Notes: generated by a model from the letters alone, not told the origin. A stretch of DNA of 64,000 nucleotides from Tetragonia tetragonoides (GCA_038025085.1 CM076147.1:30766266-30830265), one strand, 5' to 3'. Shown: positions 1-12,205, counted from the first letter of the stretch. Made by a program: numbers and translations.

Positions 1-307
1 GCCTCACGCGATCATCGAGCAGTTTCACCCCTTTCTTTTTCTTTATTTTAGTTAATCGAGGAACCCGCTTCATGCAGAAGAAGCGGCTTGTTGGCAGAGA
101 TGAAAAAACCACCTTCCCCACTGAAACAAACCTCATTGTTGAGGTTTTTGCTTCTGAAAAGAGCTTTTTTATTAACCTTTAATGGAGATGCTCTAATACA
201 TATCCAATTCGGAGTTGATGCTATGGTACTTGTATCTCAAAAAACTACTTTAAACTAATTAATTTATTAATAAAGCAAATAAATCAAATAACAATAATAA
301 TGATAAC

Positions 308-308
<1 letters not shown>

Positions 309-338
<30 letters not shown>
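309..338. repeat. (AAT)n microsatellite
   Basis: About ten perfect AAT/ATA units lie immediately left of the fold-back element at 346-858. A second, longer AAT array lies on the other side of that element. Confidence 0.95.
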
Positions 339-339
<1 letters not shown>

Positions 340-345
340 GTGTTC

Positions 346-858
346 TAAGGTTTGGGATATTACTTTTTAGGTTATATGAGGTTTGAATAATTCCACTTAG
401 GTGACACAATGCTTTATAAAAAAAATTCATTTAGGTGACAATTGATGATGGAAGTTAACTTCCGTTAAATTTTGCTAACGTCTAAAGGGTAAAGACCGCC
501 TTGATGACCTTTTTTTTAATTTTGATAGGCGTGCTAAAATATGATCCGCAACGAACGAGATGGATCGAACGGCCAGACTAACCTATTACTCGAGAAAACC
601 TATTACTTGGGGAGTTTTCGGATGAGTTAGTTTGGTTGTTTGAACCATTTCGTTCATCGCAGGTTATATTTCAGCACGCTAATCAATATTAATCAAGGTT
701 ATCAAGGGTCATCACCCTTTTGACGCTAGCAATATTTAACGACAGTTACCCTCCGTAATCAACTGTCACCTAATTGCAATTATTTACAAAACATTGTGTC
801 ACCTAACTGAAATTATTCAAACCTCACATAATCTAAAAAAAAAATACCCCAAACCTTA
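346..858. mobile_element. fold-back (long inverted repeat) MITE, about 513 bp
   Basis: The left arm starts TAAGGTTTGGGATATTAC and the right arm ends ATACCCCAAACCTTA. The arms stay complementary with mismatches almost to the centre near 600. Paired blocks include the stretch around TAGGTGACACAATG (410) with CATTGTGTCACCTAA (795), and TTGCTAACGTC (472) with GACGCTAGCAA (721). There is no coding capacity. I found no clear target-site duplication, so the superfamily is open; Mutator-like is possible. It sits between two AAT microsatellites. Confidence 0.7.
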
Positions 859-879
859 GATCAGAGCAGCCAAGTGAAA

Positions 880-959
<80 letters not shown>
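880..959. repeat. (AAT)n microsatellite
   Basis: About 26 uninterrupted AAT units lie directly right of the fold-back element. Length polymorphism is likely. Confidence 0.97.
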
Positions 960-961
<2 letters not shown>

Positions 962-1094
962 TTGTGTGTTTAATCATACTCTTTGATTAATTCTTTGCTT
1001 GATTCTATTGTTATGTGAGCGATTAGATCTCAATTCGTTTTTGATGATCCTAACATGCATGGAGAAGCAATAATATGATATCTGTGATTATATG

Positions 1095-1740
1095 TAGGGG
1101 CGAAGTCAAGATTTTACGAGTAGGGGGGCCGAAGTTTATATACTAAAAAATATTTTAATTTTTTTTTTGTTACTTTATTGTGTGTCAAAGAGAGATACAC
1201 GGATCTGTACCACAAACGTACATATAGTTAGGTAGGAAAATTCAAATCTGTAATCTAATATACCCAATATTTATCTAAAAGTGTTTAGTGTTGAAACAAA
1301 ATATCTTTTAATAGTCCTATATAACTCGGAAACAAATTAGGAAAAATAAAGAAGGAAAAAGGGTATTGTAATTTTTTTTGGTAGAAAAAGGGTATTGTAA
1401 TTTGTACCTCCATACTTTATACTTATGGGAATGACTGAGTAATGTCCAATATTTCTTTGATGTTCCTTGCATAGGTAATAGATGTAGTATTCCTTGTGTA
1501 CTTTGAAGAAAGGGAATGGGAAAAGAAAAAGTAAAGAGTAGATCCCAATCCTTGAACTCGAGATCACCATGAAATAATGCGCGCCTTATACTGTAGCCCA
1601 TGACCACTGCGACACTTCAACTAACGTTTGTACAATATAACCTATATTATTCTTATATAGGCGAGCTTAAAAATACAAGGACCAATGGGCTGGGCCAAGG
1701 AGTCAGGCCTATACCAGCCCCTCATGTGGATTCGCCCCTA
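1095..1740. mobile_element. hAT-like non-autonomous element
   Basis: The ends are a perfect 10-bp inverted repeat, TAGGGGCGAA at the left and TTCGCCCCTA at the right, in the TAGGG style of plant hAT elements. The 8-bp flanks do not match convincingly, so the boundaries rest on the terminal repeats alone. The interior is AT-rich with no conserved ORF. It includes a duplicated 17-bp word (AAAGGGTATTGTAATTT near 1359 and 1387) and a tRNA-like stretch at 1540-1620. Confidence 0.5.
1540..1620 (-). mobile_element. possible SINE head (tRNA-like boxes), minus strand
   Basis: On the minus strand the sequence carries TCGCAGTGGTCATGGGC, like a box A, and about 50 nt later CTCGAGTTCAAGGATT, like a box B. 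This arrangement is typical of the 5' part of plant SINEs. The 3' tail and target duplication are not clear, so this is a weak call. Confidence 0.3.
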
Positions 1741-2231
1741 ATATAGGCTATACATATAAGTTTACATTAGCACCTAAAAACATAGAAAAAGTTTACATGA
1801 CATAAATACAACATACTACTCGTAGGAAGTTAATAACTTACACATCTATCTTTCAATCAAATTACGAAAAAATCATCTTATAAAAAAATTTGTAAATACT
1901 AAAATGTTCAACGCCCAAAAACAATGTGCCTTAGGACATTACCCTCAAATGGGCCTTGCTGTGGCACTAATTCATTACAACCGGGCTAGCTAGACCAGAT
2001 TAATTCAATAACCATCTTCCAATTACAGCAACGAGAACACAAGAATTAGTAGTAGACGAGTAGTTAAGAATTTCGTTAAGGCCAGGAACAACGCACGATA
2101 AGTTTAACAGCCAAACTTGTAAGTTGCGGGTTCAGGATTTTAATTTTTGATGCTTGTGAGAGTAGCATCTATAAAAATGCTATTGCGTTCACAACTTATA
2201 ATCTATTTCATGGTATTCCCAAACGACTCAC

Positions 2232-2747
2232 TTAAAATCTCAATTTTTCCTGCATTTCTTCTGTAATAGCTGGTATACAACTAGAACTTCTAGAAATGCC
2301 ACCCTTCTTTTGAGACTTAGCACCAACACTACAACTCTTTTTGAATATCTTCTTAACAGCATCAGCTTGAAACAAAGCAGGGTAAGCCCTGCCTATCCTA
2401 TTAAACCTCACACAAGCACTCATATGTTCCTCAAGTGCTTGTTCTCTTCTCCCCCCATTCTTTTCCATTTCTTCCTTCACAGCCTCAGCACACAAACCAC
2501 AGATCAACTTCCCTGAGAACTTCTCCCTCATGTCGTCGATGTACTCGGCCGTGCACTCCTCGCTCATCCCACAACACTCACACTTAGCTAACTCGATTTC
2601 CGACAACGTGGCTAGCTTCAAAGGAGGAGGAGGATCAACAACATGGCCTAATTCTTTGGTAATAAGAAATTCACTCGAGATGATCATGTCGGATTTTGTC
2701 CTTTGGAGACCCCCCATTGATGGCAAAGGAGGTTTGCTTGGTGCCAT
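2232..2747 (-). CDS. DUF1677 family protein, 171 aa
   Basis: A single-exon ORF of 171 codons. Residues 50-95 form the DUF1677 (PF07911) core: a CxCC cluster at 56-59, Cys65 in an EECT motif, a Tyr69-Ile70 turn, then CGLCAEAV at 83-90. These cysteines look like a small metal-binding fold. The N-terminus is Pro/Ser-rich with an RTKSD motif at 16-20, and the C-terminus is basic and Ser-rich. Families of this type are plant-specific, and I know of no established biochemical function. The start is the first ATG in the frame. A TATA-like ATATAAAT lies about 55 nt upstream of it. No paralog or related gene lies nearby. The reading frame is intact and the family assignment is firm; the function is unknown. 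Confidence 0.9.
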   Translation of the reverse strand: MAPSKPPLPSMGGLQRTKSDMIISSEFLITKELGHVVDPPPPLKLATLSEIELAKCECCGMSEECTAEYIDDMREKFSGKLICGLCAEAVKEEMEKNGGRREQALEEHMSACVRFNRIGRAYPALFQADAVKKIFKKSCSVGAKSQKKGGISRSSSCIPAITEEMQEKLRF

Positions 2748-2794
2748 AATAGTGCTTATTTTTTATGTTGGGATGATGTTTGAGAACATATGGT

Positions 2795-2806
2795 AAGAAA
2801 TTTATA
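2795..2806 (-). promoter_or_regulatory. candidate TATA box for the DUF1677 gene
   Basis: Minus-strand CCATATAAATT lies about 55 bp upstream of the ATG, which would leave a very short 5' UTR. It is a plausible core promoter in AT-rich DNA, but the match could be chance. Confidence 0.3.
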
Positions 2807-2809
2807 TGG

Positions 2810-3900
2810 TTAATTAACCTATGTTTTATGATGAATATCACATGTAACGTTTATAGAATTTGATGTGATAACGAGAGGGAAAGAAGTAGCTAGGGGGGCT
2901 TTTCACGGGTAATTGAAAACAGACCATATAACTAAAACTAAAAGGCTATAAGGAAAATGTGTGAAGCTCGCCGTGATAGAGAATTTGGCTAAGTACAAAA
3001 GACTGCAAAAAAATTTGAAAATATGAAGTATAGAGATCATTAAGAAGAAAAGTGAGAGCTTTTGCAATTTGAATCACGAGATTAGCTAAGCATGGAAAGG
3101 CAGAGGGAAAGTGTGGTCGTAGTAATTGAAAGGAAGTTGCATAGTGGCTTTGAGTTCACGGGTTTGGAGAATGCATGTAGAAGCAAAGCAGTTGGATTGA
3201 GGTAGGAGTCATGTTTTGAAGTTTTTTTTCCTTCTTAAAAACGTATTTAAGACGGTCTCATTGTAGTTACTTTTTGAGCAAATTTTGTTATTTTTGGACT
3301 AAAATATGTCAAAAGAATGTTACATTTTAAATAAAAGGCGCTAATATTGATTGTTTTTAATTTTACTTTGAAATGGTCTTATAACAGGTACCCAATCCAA
3401 AAAGTTAAAAACCAAAAGTAAAATTGGTTAGTACTGATTTCTATTTTTAGGAAGCGAAATTGGATCCGTCAAACTAGTTTTGATTGCGAAACGACGAGTT
3501 CATATAGTGGTATCCGGCCGTTACTTGATGAGTAATACGCTTTTGCTTCGCATTATTGCATATCCTCGTATAATTATGGAATAGATTGTGTTTTTGTGAA
3601 TGCATCAAGACTCCAATCTTTGGCCTAATACCTTATGTTGTCGCCAAATATCACATGATAAGAGACTAACTTTAAGGCACAATTTAGGATCTACTTATAT
3701 TGATACTAATTAAGAAAAAGCAAGGCGTTGATTGATGTTAAAGTTCACCTTAAGGGAGCATACCTATCAATTATTGATGTAAATATCTTAAGTTTGCTTC
3801 ATCTGCATCATTCATCGTTGTCGGGGACGGATATGTACGTTAGCCAAGCAAGAATAACTATTGATGACTATTTCGATGTCAGTGCTTGTAAAGGAAATTA
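2810..3900. other. intergenic, AT-rich, no gene seen
   Basis: No ORF with family resemblance. The segment 3236-3400 has the GACGGTCTCAT / ATGGTCTTATAAC inverted words of the small MITE family also seen at 40367 and 52405, but it is too diverged to bound. Confidence 0.5.
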
Positions 3901-3901
3901 A

Positions 3902-4045
3902 GGGCGTGTTCTTCAAAGTTTACCCGATAAATTTAGCTCATGTTGATTTCGATTCATTTTAGATTTTTAGTACAGGTTTGCTTTTATTTTACATAAAATA
4001 TGTTTAGTTCGATTAAGTTTAACTCTGATCTAAAACACACAACCC
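3902..4045. mobile_element. PIF/Harbinger-like MITE, 144 bp, TSD TAA
   Basis: Starts GGGCGTGTTCTTCAAAG and ends with the imperfect complement AACACACAACCC. It is flanked on both sides by TAA (3899-3901 and 4046-4048). A GGG start with a 3-bp TWA duplication is characteristic of Tourist/PIF-Harbinger MITEs. It belongs to the same broad group as the elements at 12206, 25195, 25609, 27068 and 28954. Confidence 0.7.
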
Positions 4046-4865
4046 TAAGTAAGAAAGAATACCCCTCAAAACATAACTAATTCAAAGAAAAACACTAATT
4101 ATTTCCCTGTTAAAGATGCATAATTAAACAAGATACTCCATATAATAACCAACAGGGTACAACAAGAAGCAACACGGGTTAGTTGGTCCTAGTGGTAGGT
4201 ATTAAATTAAGTCATGTTCCCTTCCCCTAGGGAACATTAGGATGATTGATTTGAATGTCATAGAAGAAAAGTTAAGGGTCGTATCATAGTCTTTTCTATC
4301 ATTGGAAGGATGGAAATGAATCTCATATATCAAGTGTAACTTACATCAATTTTAATGTTTCTGTCTCTCTCATTTGGAAAAGGTTATATGTACACTAAGT
4401 GTATGAAGTAAGATATACACAATTCATCTTAACTCTCCACATGTTAAATTGAAGGAATCAATTTTTGATAAATGTGACAAAAATGGAGGGAGTTTTGGAG
4501 CCAATTTTTTCACTAGAGGAGAGAGAAAAGTCACTTGGAGCCAAAATGAATTTAGTAGGTGCACTGAAAAGCTAAAAAAAAATTGAAGAGGCAACAACAA
4601 TTATAACTATTGTCAATTTTTTTGGGGGATGAGAGAGAGAGAGAGAAAAATGGCAACAACCGTAATATATGAATTCTATATTGTTTCCGGCCGACAAGTA
4701 ATGTAAATCATCGTCAATATAAATGTCAATCTTAGTAGCAAAATGAGGCCTATAAACTATTTTAATCTTAATATCAATGTTGGTAGCATAATTTCAATAA
4801 GGTCATGAACCATATACATACATTGATTTCAATATTAGTAGCAAAATGAACTATATGCTAAACAG

Positions 4866-4936
4866 TGTATACCATATACCCTATGCCCTATACCTTATAC
4901 CCTATACCCTATACCTTATACCCTATACCTTATACC
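4866..4936. repeat. telomere-like (CCCTATA)n tandem array, left part
   Basis: Repeated CCCTATA and CCTTATA heptamers, each a one-base variant of the plant telomere unit CCCTAAA. The array resumes at 5604 on the far side of a hAT-like insertion, where one unit reads CCTAAAC. Confidence 0.7.
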
Positions 4937-5603
4937 TAAACTTGTCAATTGGGTCGGACGGGTCGGGTTCTGGTTCGGGTCATGTCGGGTTAGGGTCACA
5001 GCGGGTCGGGTCATTTTGGGTTCGGGTTGAGAAATGCTCGACTCTGACCCAGTGTTGTCGAGTTCGGGTCAACCCACCGGGTCGAGTGACCCAAATAATT
5101 TATTTTTTTCTTCGTTAATTATATAGCCAATTTATGCAATTGGTATATTTGCCAATTTATACTCTAATTTATAACTTGTATTAACTACATACATATATTT
5201 TTACACGTTTTGATATGTATATACGACTCTATAATATTCTTTATATTTTTTTTAATTATTCGATAAGTTGTGCTTTATATTTCCGTCCATTTTAGCATAG
5301 TTAAAAGCAAAAATTCTTATTTTGAAATAACAAATAGGTAGAGAAAAAGTTAATGAAAGAAAAAAGAAAAAGGTTTTATTTGTTTTTTAGAATATTTTAG
5401 TCGAACTTTTTGTTTATAATTACAAATTGTTCTATTTTTTGAGTCAAACGGATCGACCCACAAACGGATCGGATTTGACCCAAAAAATACCGGGTTAATC
5501 GGGTTCGGGTCAAACCGGGTTCCGGGTAGGAAAATCAGTGTCAGGACCCTGAAAAAATGGGTCGGATCGGATTTTCGGGTCGGGTCAGGAATTGACAGGT
5601 CTA
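4937..5603. mobile_element. hAT-like MITE with GGGTCGG subterminal repeats
   Basis: Starts TAAACTTGTCAATT and ends GAATTGACAGGTCTA, which are imperfect inverted complements. The flanking octamers CTTATACC (4929-4936) and CCTATACC (5604-5611) match at 7 of 8, as expected for a hAT target duplication inside the telomere-like array. GGGTCGG/GGGTTCGGGT words crowd the outer parts of both arms (4950-5095 and 5445-5585). The middle is very AT-rich and non-coding. Confidence 0.7.
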
Positions 5604-5632
5604 CCTATACCCTATAACCTAAACCTTACCAT
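5604..5632. repeat. telomere-like array, right part
   Basis: CCTATACCCTATAACCTAAACC continues the heptamer array interrupted by the hAT-like element. Confidence 0.6.
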
Positions 5633-5639
5633 ACGTCAT

Positions 5640-7640
5640 ATAATCATATTGATTTAACAACTAAAAAAATAATAATAACAGTTTGCTAACAATTTTTATT
5701 AGGTAATTGTTTCACTATAATATATATAAAAAGAAGATATTTTACACATCAAGTTATCTAATATTAGTATTCAACGACTATTATTGTTTAGCACATCATA
5801 CATTAGTCTTTTCTTTTATCGTGTCAGTTTACTTATCCCATACACAATGTTATATTTTGAAAGATCACTCTATATAATTTCATTTTAATATAACCACCAT
5901 TTCAATAATATTGTTCAAATTTAATAAACATTTTAAACATTAGGTCGAGAAAGTATTGTCAATCTTATACTCACAAGTCGACTCTTTATAAATGTGAATA
6001 AATACAATATTCACAGATTAAATTTATTATAAGAGTAAAATATCTTCTAATGTTAATCTCTTAATACTAAATCACGTGTTTGATTAAAAACTTTTGGTTC
6101 GACCGAATAATCATAAAAGAATATAACAATCGTGAAATATTGAGATTTTTGTAAGAGATATCCTAATCATGCGATTTAAAGTTCATATTGTAGTAACAAG
6201 ACATCTTAGGTCAAATTTTTTAGAATAAGGCACGCGATTGATTAAAAATCTTAACTCTCAACTAAATTACCATAATTACCAATAATAAAATAAGGTTATT
6301 TTTCTTGAAGAATTTTTAGGGTTTTTTTAGGGTATATATAAAAGGTTAGTAGTAACACGTACTTGGTATACTTAATAGAATTGAAAATTTATAGGAAATT
6401 AGTACATATTTTCCAATTATTGTTTCACAATATCAATTAAATAATTGTGATATTGAAATTTTATAGCATACTAATAAAATATTATTTTTAAAACAATGTT
6501 TTTGGTTTTGTAAAGTTTGAAATATTATATTTGGCTATTCAATTGTGACATTAACATTCAATTATAGTAGCAAAATTAGGTATACGGTAAATGATCCTAA
6601 TCTTTTTACGGTTTATCCTTTTCATTTATCGACTAAACTTTTACCCTTATCCTAAACTAAATTATTTTATCCTGTAAACTCAAAATCACACTCCAAAGTC
6701 TAAACCCTTGACAACATGTTCTCTCAATTTATCAACATACGTGTAACTTATACATCGGATTCAATCTTAGTAGCTAAATGAGGTCTAAGATTTAGATTTA
6801 AAAATAAATTTATTAAGCAAATTTGAAAGATTTTCTATGTGGAGACTTTAATAGAAATATGATGGTCCTTAGTTTTCTTCTGTGTTGGTTTCATGAACGA
6901 TGGATCTTTAATATAAATCCATAGATGTAGTTGGCAAATCTATCAGTTTAGTCAAAGAAAACTTTGGTAGCAAATTTAGTGCGTTTGGTAGTTTTGCTTT
7001 GTTGGGTATCAATGTTATTTACACATTGAATTAGTTTCCTCAAAGTATCTCGATCAAGACTTTGGTAGCAAAATTGGTGCATTCAGTAGTTTTACTTCCA
7101 TTATATTCATTCGTAAACTTTAACCATTGTTTTTACGTTAACTCGTATCAATTTTGTTTGCAATCTCGTCGGGAAAAATGGTGTACTATCAAAATTTGTT
7201 TTTTAACTAATTTTGTGTTGTCTCACTAGAATTTTATTTTCCAAACAGTTTGTAGTGTCTCGCCGAAAAAACGTTGGGTCGGGTATTAAAGTGATCGACT
7301 TATCCTCTTTCGTGTTTGCGGTGTGTAATCGGAAAATTTGTTGCCGGAATATTTGTCTACCGGAAAAGTTATCGTTGGTAGGGTGGTACATAGTGCTTCA
7401 CTCATGGTGATCGGTGTTTAGATGGATGAGTGTTTTTGTTTTTATTTTATTTTTAATTAATAAATGATTAGATGTATGTTGTTACCAATGTATGGGGAAT
7501 GAGACAGTAATTAATAAGACACCCTTTTCCATTTGAAATTTAAAAATTGAAATTCAATCCTAAGTTTAAATTTGAGTTGAAAAAGATTCTACTACTATAT
7601 TTATTGCACAAGTGGGGTAAAAGGATATTCTACCAATCTT
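5640..7640. other. AT-rich repeat DNA without genes
   Basis: No supported coding region. The words TTAGTAGCAAAATGAGG and TTTGGTAGCAAAATT recur at about 4730, 4840, 6565, 6765, 6965 and 7060, which suggests a diverged interspersed repeat. Short ORFs around 7203-7410 run on both strands and resemble nothing I know. The stretch may be the interior of a larger TIR element whose candidate ends are at about 4385 and 7700. Confidence 0.4.
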
Positions 7641-7808
7641 GACACATATACGGTTGAGAGAGCTTGTGTATATAATTGAGATATACACTTAGTGTATATG
7701 TATCATGGTCCCTCTCATCTTCCTTTTTTCACCATATCCAAATTACTCCTAAAATCCAAGAGAATATGGTCTCCACTTTTCCTCCCCTCACATAAAACTT
7801 GATGTAAG

Positions 7809-8216
7809 TTTTTTTTATCAGTAAATTTCATTTTATTCAACCTTGCATAAAAGTAATACACAAGGGAAGATAACTAACTTATAAAAAAGCATCATTAGTG
7901 GATCCGTCTCCCACCTTCTAGGAAGAGTGAAGATAGAACCACAGTAATCATTTGCTTAAGTTAGCCTCAAAAAGATTAAAACAGCATACAAATCCCACTC
8001 CATACAGCAAGCTTTACAACTCCTAGCTAGCTAACATTAGAACAGAACCATAGAAATTCACAGCCAAGCACACAACTCCTCAGTTCTACCTAACCCCTGT
8101 TTTGCCAGATCATCAGCGATGTTATTTGCACTCCTACCTCTGTGTACTATACCAAGTTTCAGCCAAGTCGAAAGATACATTCAGATCCTATTGAGTTCGA
8201 ACCGCAAGTAAGTTAC
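7809..8216 (-). mobile_element. 5'-truncated LINE (non-LTR retrotransposon) 3' end
   Basis: On the minus strand the 5' part encodes the end of an RNase H-like domain: a stretch reading LGIVHRGRSANNIADDLAKQ, followed by GL and a stop near 8070. This matches the C-terminus of plant LINE/RVT_3 RNase H domains, with the conserved ADDLAK-type motif. About 240 nt of 3' UTR follow, with AATAAAA and a short poly(A) tail, seen as poly(T) at 7809-7816. The flanks ACTTGATGTA (about 7798) and ACTTGGTGTA (about 8217) look like a slightly decayed target-site duplication. It is a dead, 5'-truncated copy. Confidence 0.7.
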
Positions 8217-8229
8217 ACTTGGTGTATGA

Positions 8230-9370
8230 CAAATTGACAATCACTTTCCTAGAAGGATACATGCTCATTGCTAATGCTACGTGATCACTTGGACACAACG
8301 TCTGTAAAAGCACCTAAGGTAAATGCTAACTCGTAATGGTATATGTTTATGAATTATGATGTAAAGCCACCAAACAAAGCAAGCCTAGATTCATTTAACA
8401 AAAACTTGCTAGATGCTTAACTGAATCTGGACCATTAGAATCACAAGCCTAGTTCATTATTGATAATGTTAGACCTACACTATACTTCCTAGTTTTTTTT
8501 TTGCTAATAACTATATACTTACTAGTTACTTGGGTTTTTTTTTTTTTTTTTGAGTGGACTAGTTACTTGTTATTTCAGTCTTCAAATTACTGAGTTAGTA
8601 CTAGAAAACACTACCTACTAGGCTACTACTCGTACTTTTTCTTGTTCACACTAGCGGTATTCGTCGTCGATCCATGGGCGGATCCCCAAAGGGTAAAAAT
8701 TGAGTCATGTTTTGTATTCAGGCCCAAACAATAATAGAACTGAATACCCATAAGTCGGAAGTTATGTACACGTATCTACAATTAAAAAGTTTTCTCTTTC
8801 CTAAATCTGTATATCTCTTTGATTTGTACATGGACCCACTGTCCAAGCGTCTAATCAAACAAAAGCAATACTGTATTTTATACTCCACTCACATCCATTT
8901 CCCAATATTTATACCATTAACTTTGTAGGAAAAAAAATTTAAATTTGAAATTAGGCATTTAATTGCTTAAGTTGAACTCCAGATGATTGGACTAAATTTT
9001 AATCTTTACTTAAGTGAACAAACAATCTTGTGTACAATATAAATTTACACAGTAATTTATACGATTACACAAAGTTGATGAATGAAATCCAAAAGTTGCT
9101 TGTCATGCATTTTAAATAAATTGGACTTTTTTTCGACGCGTTATCGTTCTTTATATTGTGCATACTCAGTATTAAGATTTTGGATCCGTCACTCGGTCGA
9201 CCACAGTGATTATCTTTTCGCGCTGCTTTATAGGCAACTCAACGAGTGGGACATCTGGCTAAAAGATTAAAGATTGCTTCAAGTTTTGCATTAAAAGAAG
9301 GAAAATTTGCTGGAATACACCTAGTATGTTTCACAATTTGCATCGATACACCTATTAAATTTTTTTTGCA
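8230..9370. other. intergenic, AT-rich, no gene seen
   Basis: Contains T-tracts (8527-8550) and several short ORFs without recognisable motifs. GGGCGGATCC at about 8677 resembles the end of an older transposon, but no partner was found. Confidence 0.4.
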
Positions 9371-9373
9371 CGG

Positions 9374-10277
9374 TTAGAGCATTCTTATCCATGACCGGAA
9401 TATTGCTCGTTCATCCTTCTCTCTCCTACTTTCTCCCTCTTCCACCTCACAATGACCAACACTATGAACATCACCAAAAAACCAAGTTTATCCATGACCC
9501 AAAAAATTTTGGTCATCACTCTCTCTCTCCTACTTTTGACCCTACCCCACCACATTTTCTCTCACCTCCCAACTTTATATTTATTTTGTTTCAGATTATT
9601 ATTTATTGCAAATGCCAACTTTGAAGTATAATTATATCGAGTTAAAATATTTAATTTTAATAATTTTTGTTTAATATAATTTTTTGGTAATTAATTAATT
9701 ATATTATTTAATTATCGTTAATGGGTTATTCATGATTATTTTCATTAATTATTTTATTTTAGAGAAATTTTTGAAATTTTTGGAATAATAATGAAATTAG
9801 GAGAGAGAAGGGCTGATTTTAGAATTGTGCAAAACTATACTAAAATGGGTCTCATTTTATAGATCTTGAAAAAATATAGTCGTTGGTATTTTTATTTTAT
9901 TTTTTTAATTTTTTTTTATTTTAAAGTCGTTGCAAAGCTGCAACGGTAACAATTAAATGACCCAATCAGGGCGCGACATGTGGCGCGCCAGGATTGGGCG
10001 CCTGACCCGCGTGTTAGCGCCCCTGGCTGACTTAAATTTATTTATTTTTTTGGCGTTTTTCAGCAATAAAAAATGAAGATTTCTTGCGTGGGGCCCATTA
10101 TGACCAAGATTGAGTTTCGTTCGTTTTTGGGTGCAAAAAGCCCCAAAACTAATTTGGTCATATTTGTCTCTCCTCATGACCCATATTTGGGTCATGGATA
10201 AACCCCATTTTTTGGGTCATCCTCTTTCTCTCTCCTCCATGACCCATATTTTGTTCAAAGATAACAATGCTCTTACA
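9374..10277. mobile_element. TIR / fold-back element, about 0.9 kb
   Basis: The left end TAGAGCATTCTTATCCATGA is an imperfect inverted match to the right end (reverse complement TAAGAGCATTGTTATCTTTG). Subterminal words built on ATGACCC, CTCTCTCCT and TTTGGTCAT occur in both arms in inverted order (9410-9540 and 10095-10250). A GC-rich insert with paired GGCGCGCC and GGGCGCC words lies at 9960-10030. No transposase is encoded and no clear TSD was found. Confidence 0.5.
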
Positions 10278-10299
10278 CCTAATAAAAAACAAAACTAAT

Positions 10300-11640
10300 G
10301 TTGGACACACCAAATAGCATTTTTCGGCCAAAAATTGATTTAAGACCAATTTGCCCCTCATTTATACTGGACTTTAATTTAGATTATAATTTTGCCATAT
10401 TCTTTTATCTATTTTGACCTCACCAAAATGTCTTCCCAAATACAAGACCTGCACACTCTCTCTCATGGCTTTCTTGTTCTCTCTGTTCAATTGCTCATAG
10501 TTCCATGGGGATGCTCCAGTAACGCTTCCGAACACATGCACTCGAGGAGTAACAAGCCCTTTTCGAATTTGAGCAAACAAACCGCACAATCATGGAAATT
10601 GATTTTAATGGAATTTGGGTTTTCCTTTTTATGGATGGTGAGTGGGATGGATTTGATGGCAGATTCGACAAGGTCCTAATGGGAGTATTAGTAGTAGACG
10701 AAGAGGCCATTTGAAAGAGAGGTTGCAATGCGAGGTGATTTGATGTCGGAGGGTGGTGGTGGTGGTGGCGGCGGCAGAGGAGAGTGGCGATAACGGCAAC
10801 CCCATCGAGGATAATGATATCGAGGATCAAAGTACGTTGACAATTTTACTTTGGTAGTTTGGATTCGTGTTGGACATGAAGATAATATTGTGCATTGTAA
10901 AAATTGTAAGATGCTAAGGTTGAGTGAAAAGGTTACATTCAAATATTCAATATTATCCGTCATATGCATATATGCACCAATAGAAAGAATTTTTTTTGCC
11001 ATAATCTCTTTTTTTTTCTTATATATTTGTCATTACTTTTGTAAAAACTTTTCAAGTAATTTTTTTCTCTTACGTGATACTCAATGGACTATAAAACTTT
11101 GTTAAAACTCTAAAACTTATAAGTCAAGCTCTTTTATCATCATAAACTTTAATTATTTATGAACTTTACATGTTCGTTTATGTGACGATATACTTCTCGC
11201 CGGAGGCTAAGAAGTTCTTCATATTTTTGAAATAATTTGTCAGAATGTTATAAATTATATGTTATTTTATATTAGTTTTATACTTGTATATAATATTTAG
11301 TAGAATTAGCGGTATATACTAAGTTAATCTGAATCGTTCATTTCTAATCTGCACTGCATCTCATTTTGTATTTTATTTCTTCTCACATTCTGTGTCCATT
11401 ATGTCATTTTGTTCTGTTATCTTCCGTGTCATATTGTTCTGTTTCGTTCAATTTTACACCATTCCGTTGAAAAGAACAGGAACTTGGGATTTGTTCTTTT
11501 GACCTGAAAAACTACAAAATAATATTACAACTTAATAACACCATAAAATACCTCCTTAATTTTATATCTTATAATTATAACTTATTCTTCCACCTGATAT
11601 TATTTCTTAATTATATTTTTGTTACTTATTTAGCTTAGTA
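10300..11640. other. intergenic; possible gene relic at 10374-10589
   Basis: The minus strand of 10374-10589 has a 71-codon open frame whose middle (a stretch reading GLVTPRVHVFGSVTGASPW) looks more protein-like than its surroundings. I do not recognise the family, and there is no start context or second exon. A GGT/GGC-rich simple stretch lies at 10748-10782. The rest is AT-rich. Confidence 0.25.
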
Positions 11641-12205
11641 GCTCGCATAGGTGGCACTTTTAATTCTAAACTTAGATGATTCGATAAGGTGGACGCATCC
11701 GATACAGTCACAAAATACCTCCTTTATATATATAATATGTGTATGTTCGTACGTTACACGGTTCATGATGTTAATTAATCATATCGAACGAAAATCATAG
11801 GTATAACTATCACTTAAGAAAAAGTATTTAGTAATGTATGATTAATCATTAATATAATCATTCTAATATCATTAATGTCACATAATAGGATTATTATGCA
11901 TTATCATTGAACAATTATAACTCTTATCACCAATTTTAATTTATTTTTTTAAAATTTTTACCATACAAACTCAAAATACATTTTAAATGAACATAACATT
12001 TCTTTTTTAGTATTCATTGGTTGATTGTCTATATTATTAAATTCATAAGCCAAAACATCAAACCAAAGAAATAACATCTTAAACTTTTTGTTTATCACGT
12101 CATTTATCTTTTTTTTTGGGGGAGGGGTTGTGTTGGTGGTGGTGTAGTGTGATTCTACATCTTGAAAAGAAGATTTTGTTTTCTATTTTTTTTTAGGGAT
12201 AGTAA

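Noticed and set aside
7203..7410. Overlapping ORFs on both strands (62 and 65 codons)
   Set aside because: No similarity to known proteins, not supported by context.
10374..10589. Minus-strand 71-codon frame with protein-like middle
   Set aside because: No recognisable family, no supporting exons; kept only as a note in the region entry.
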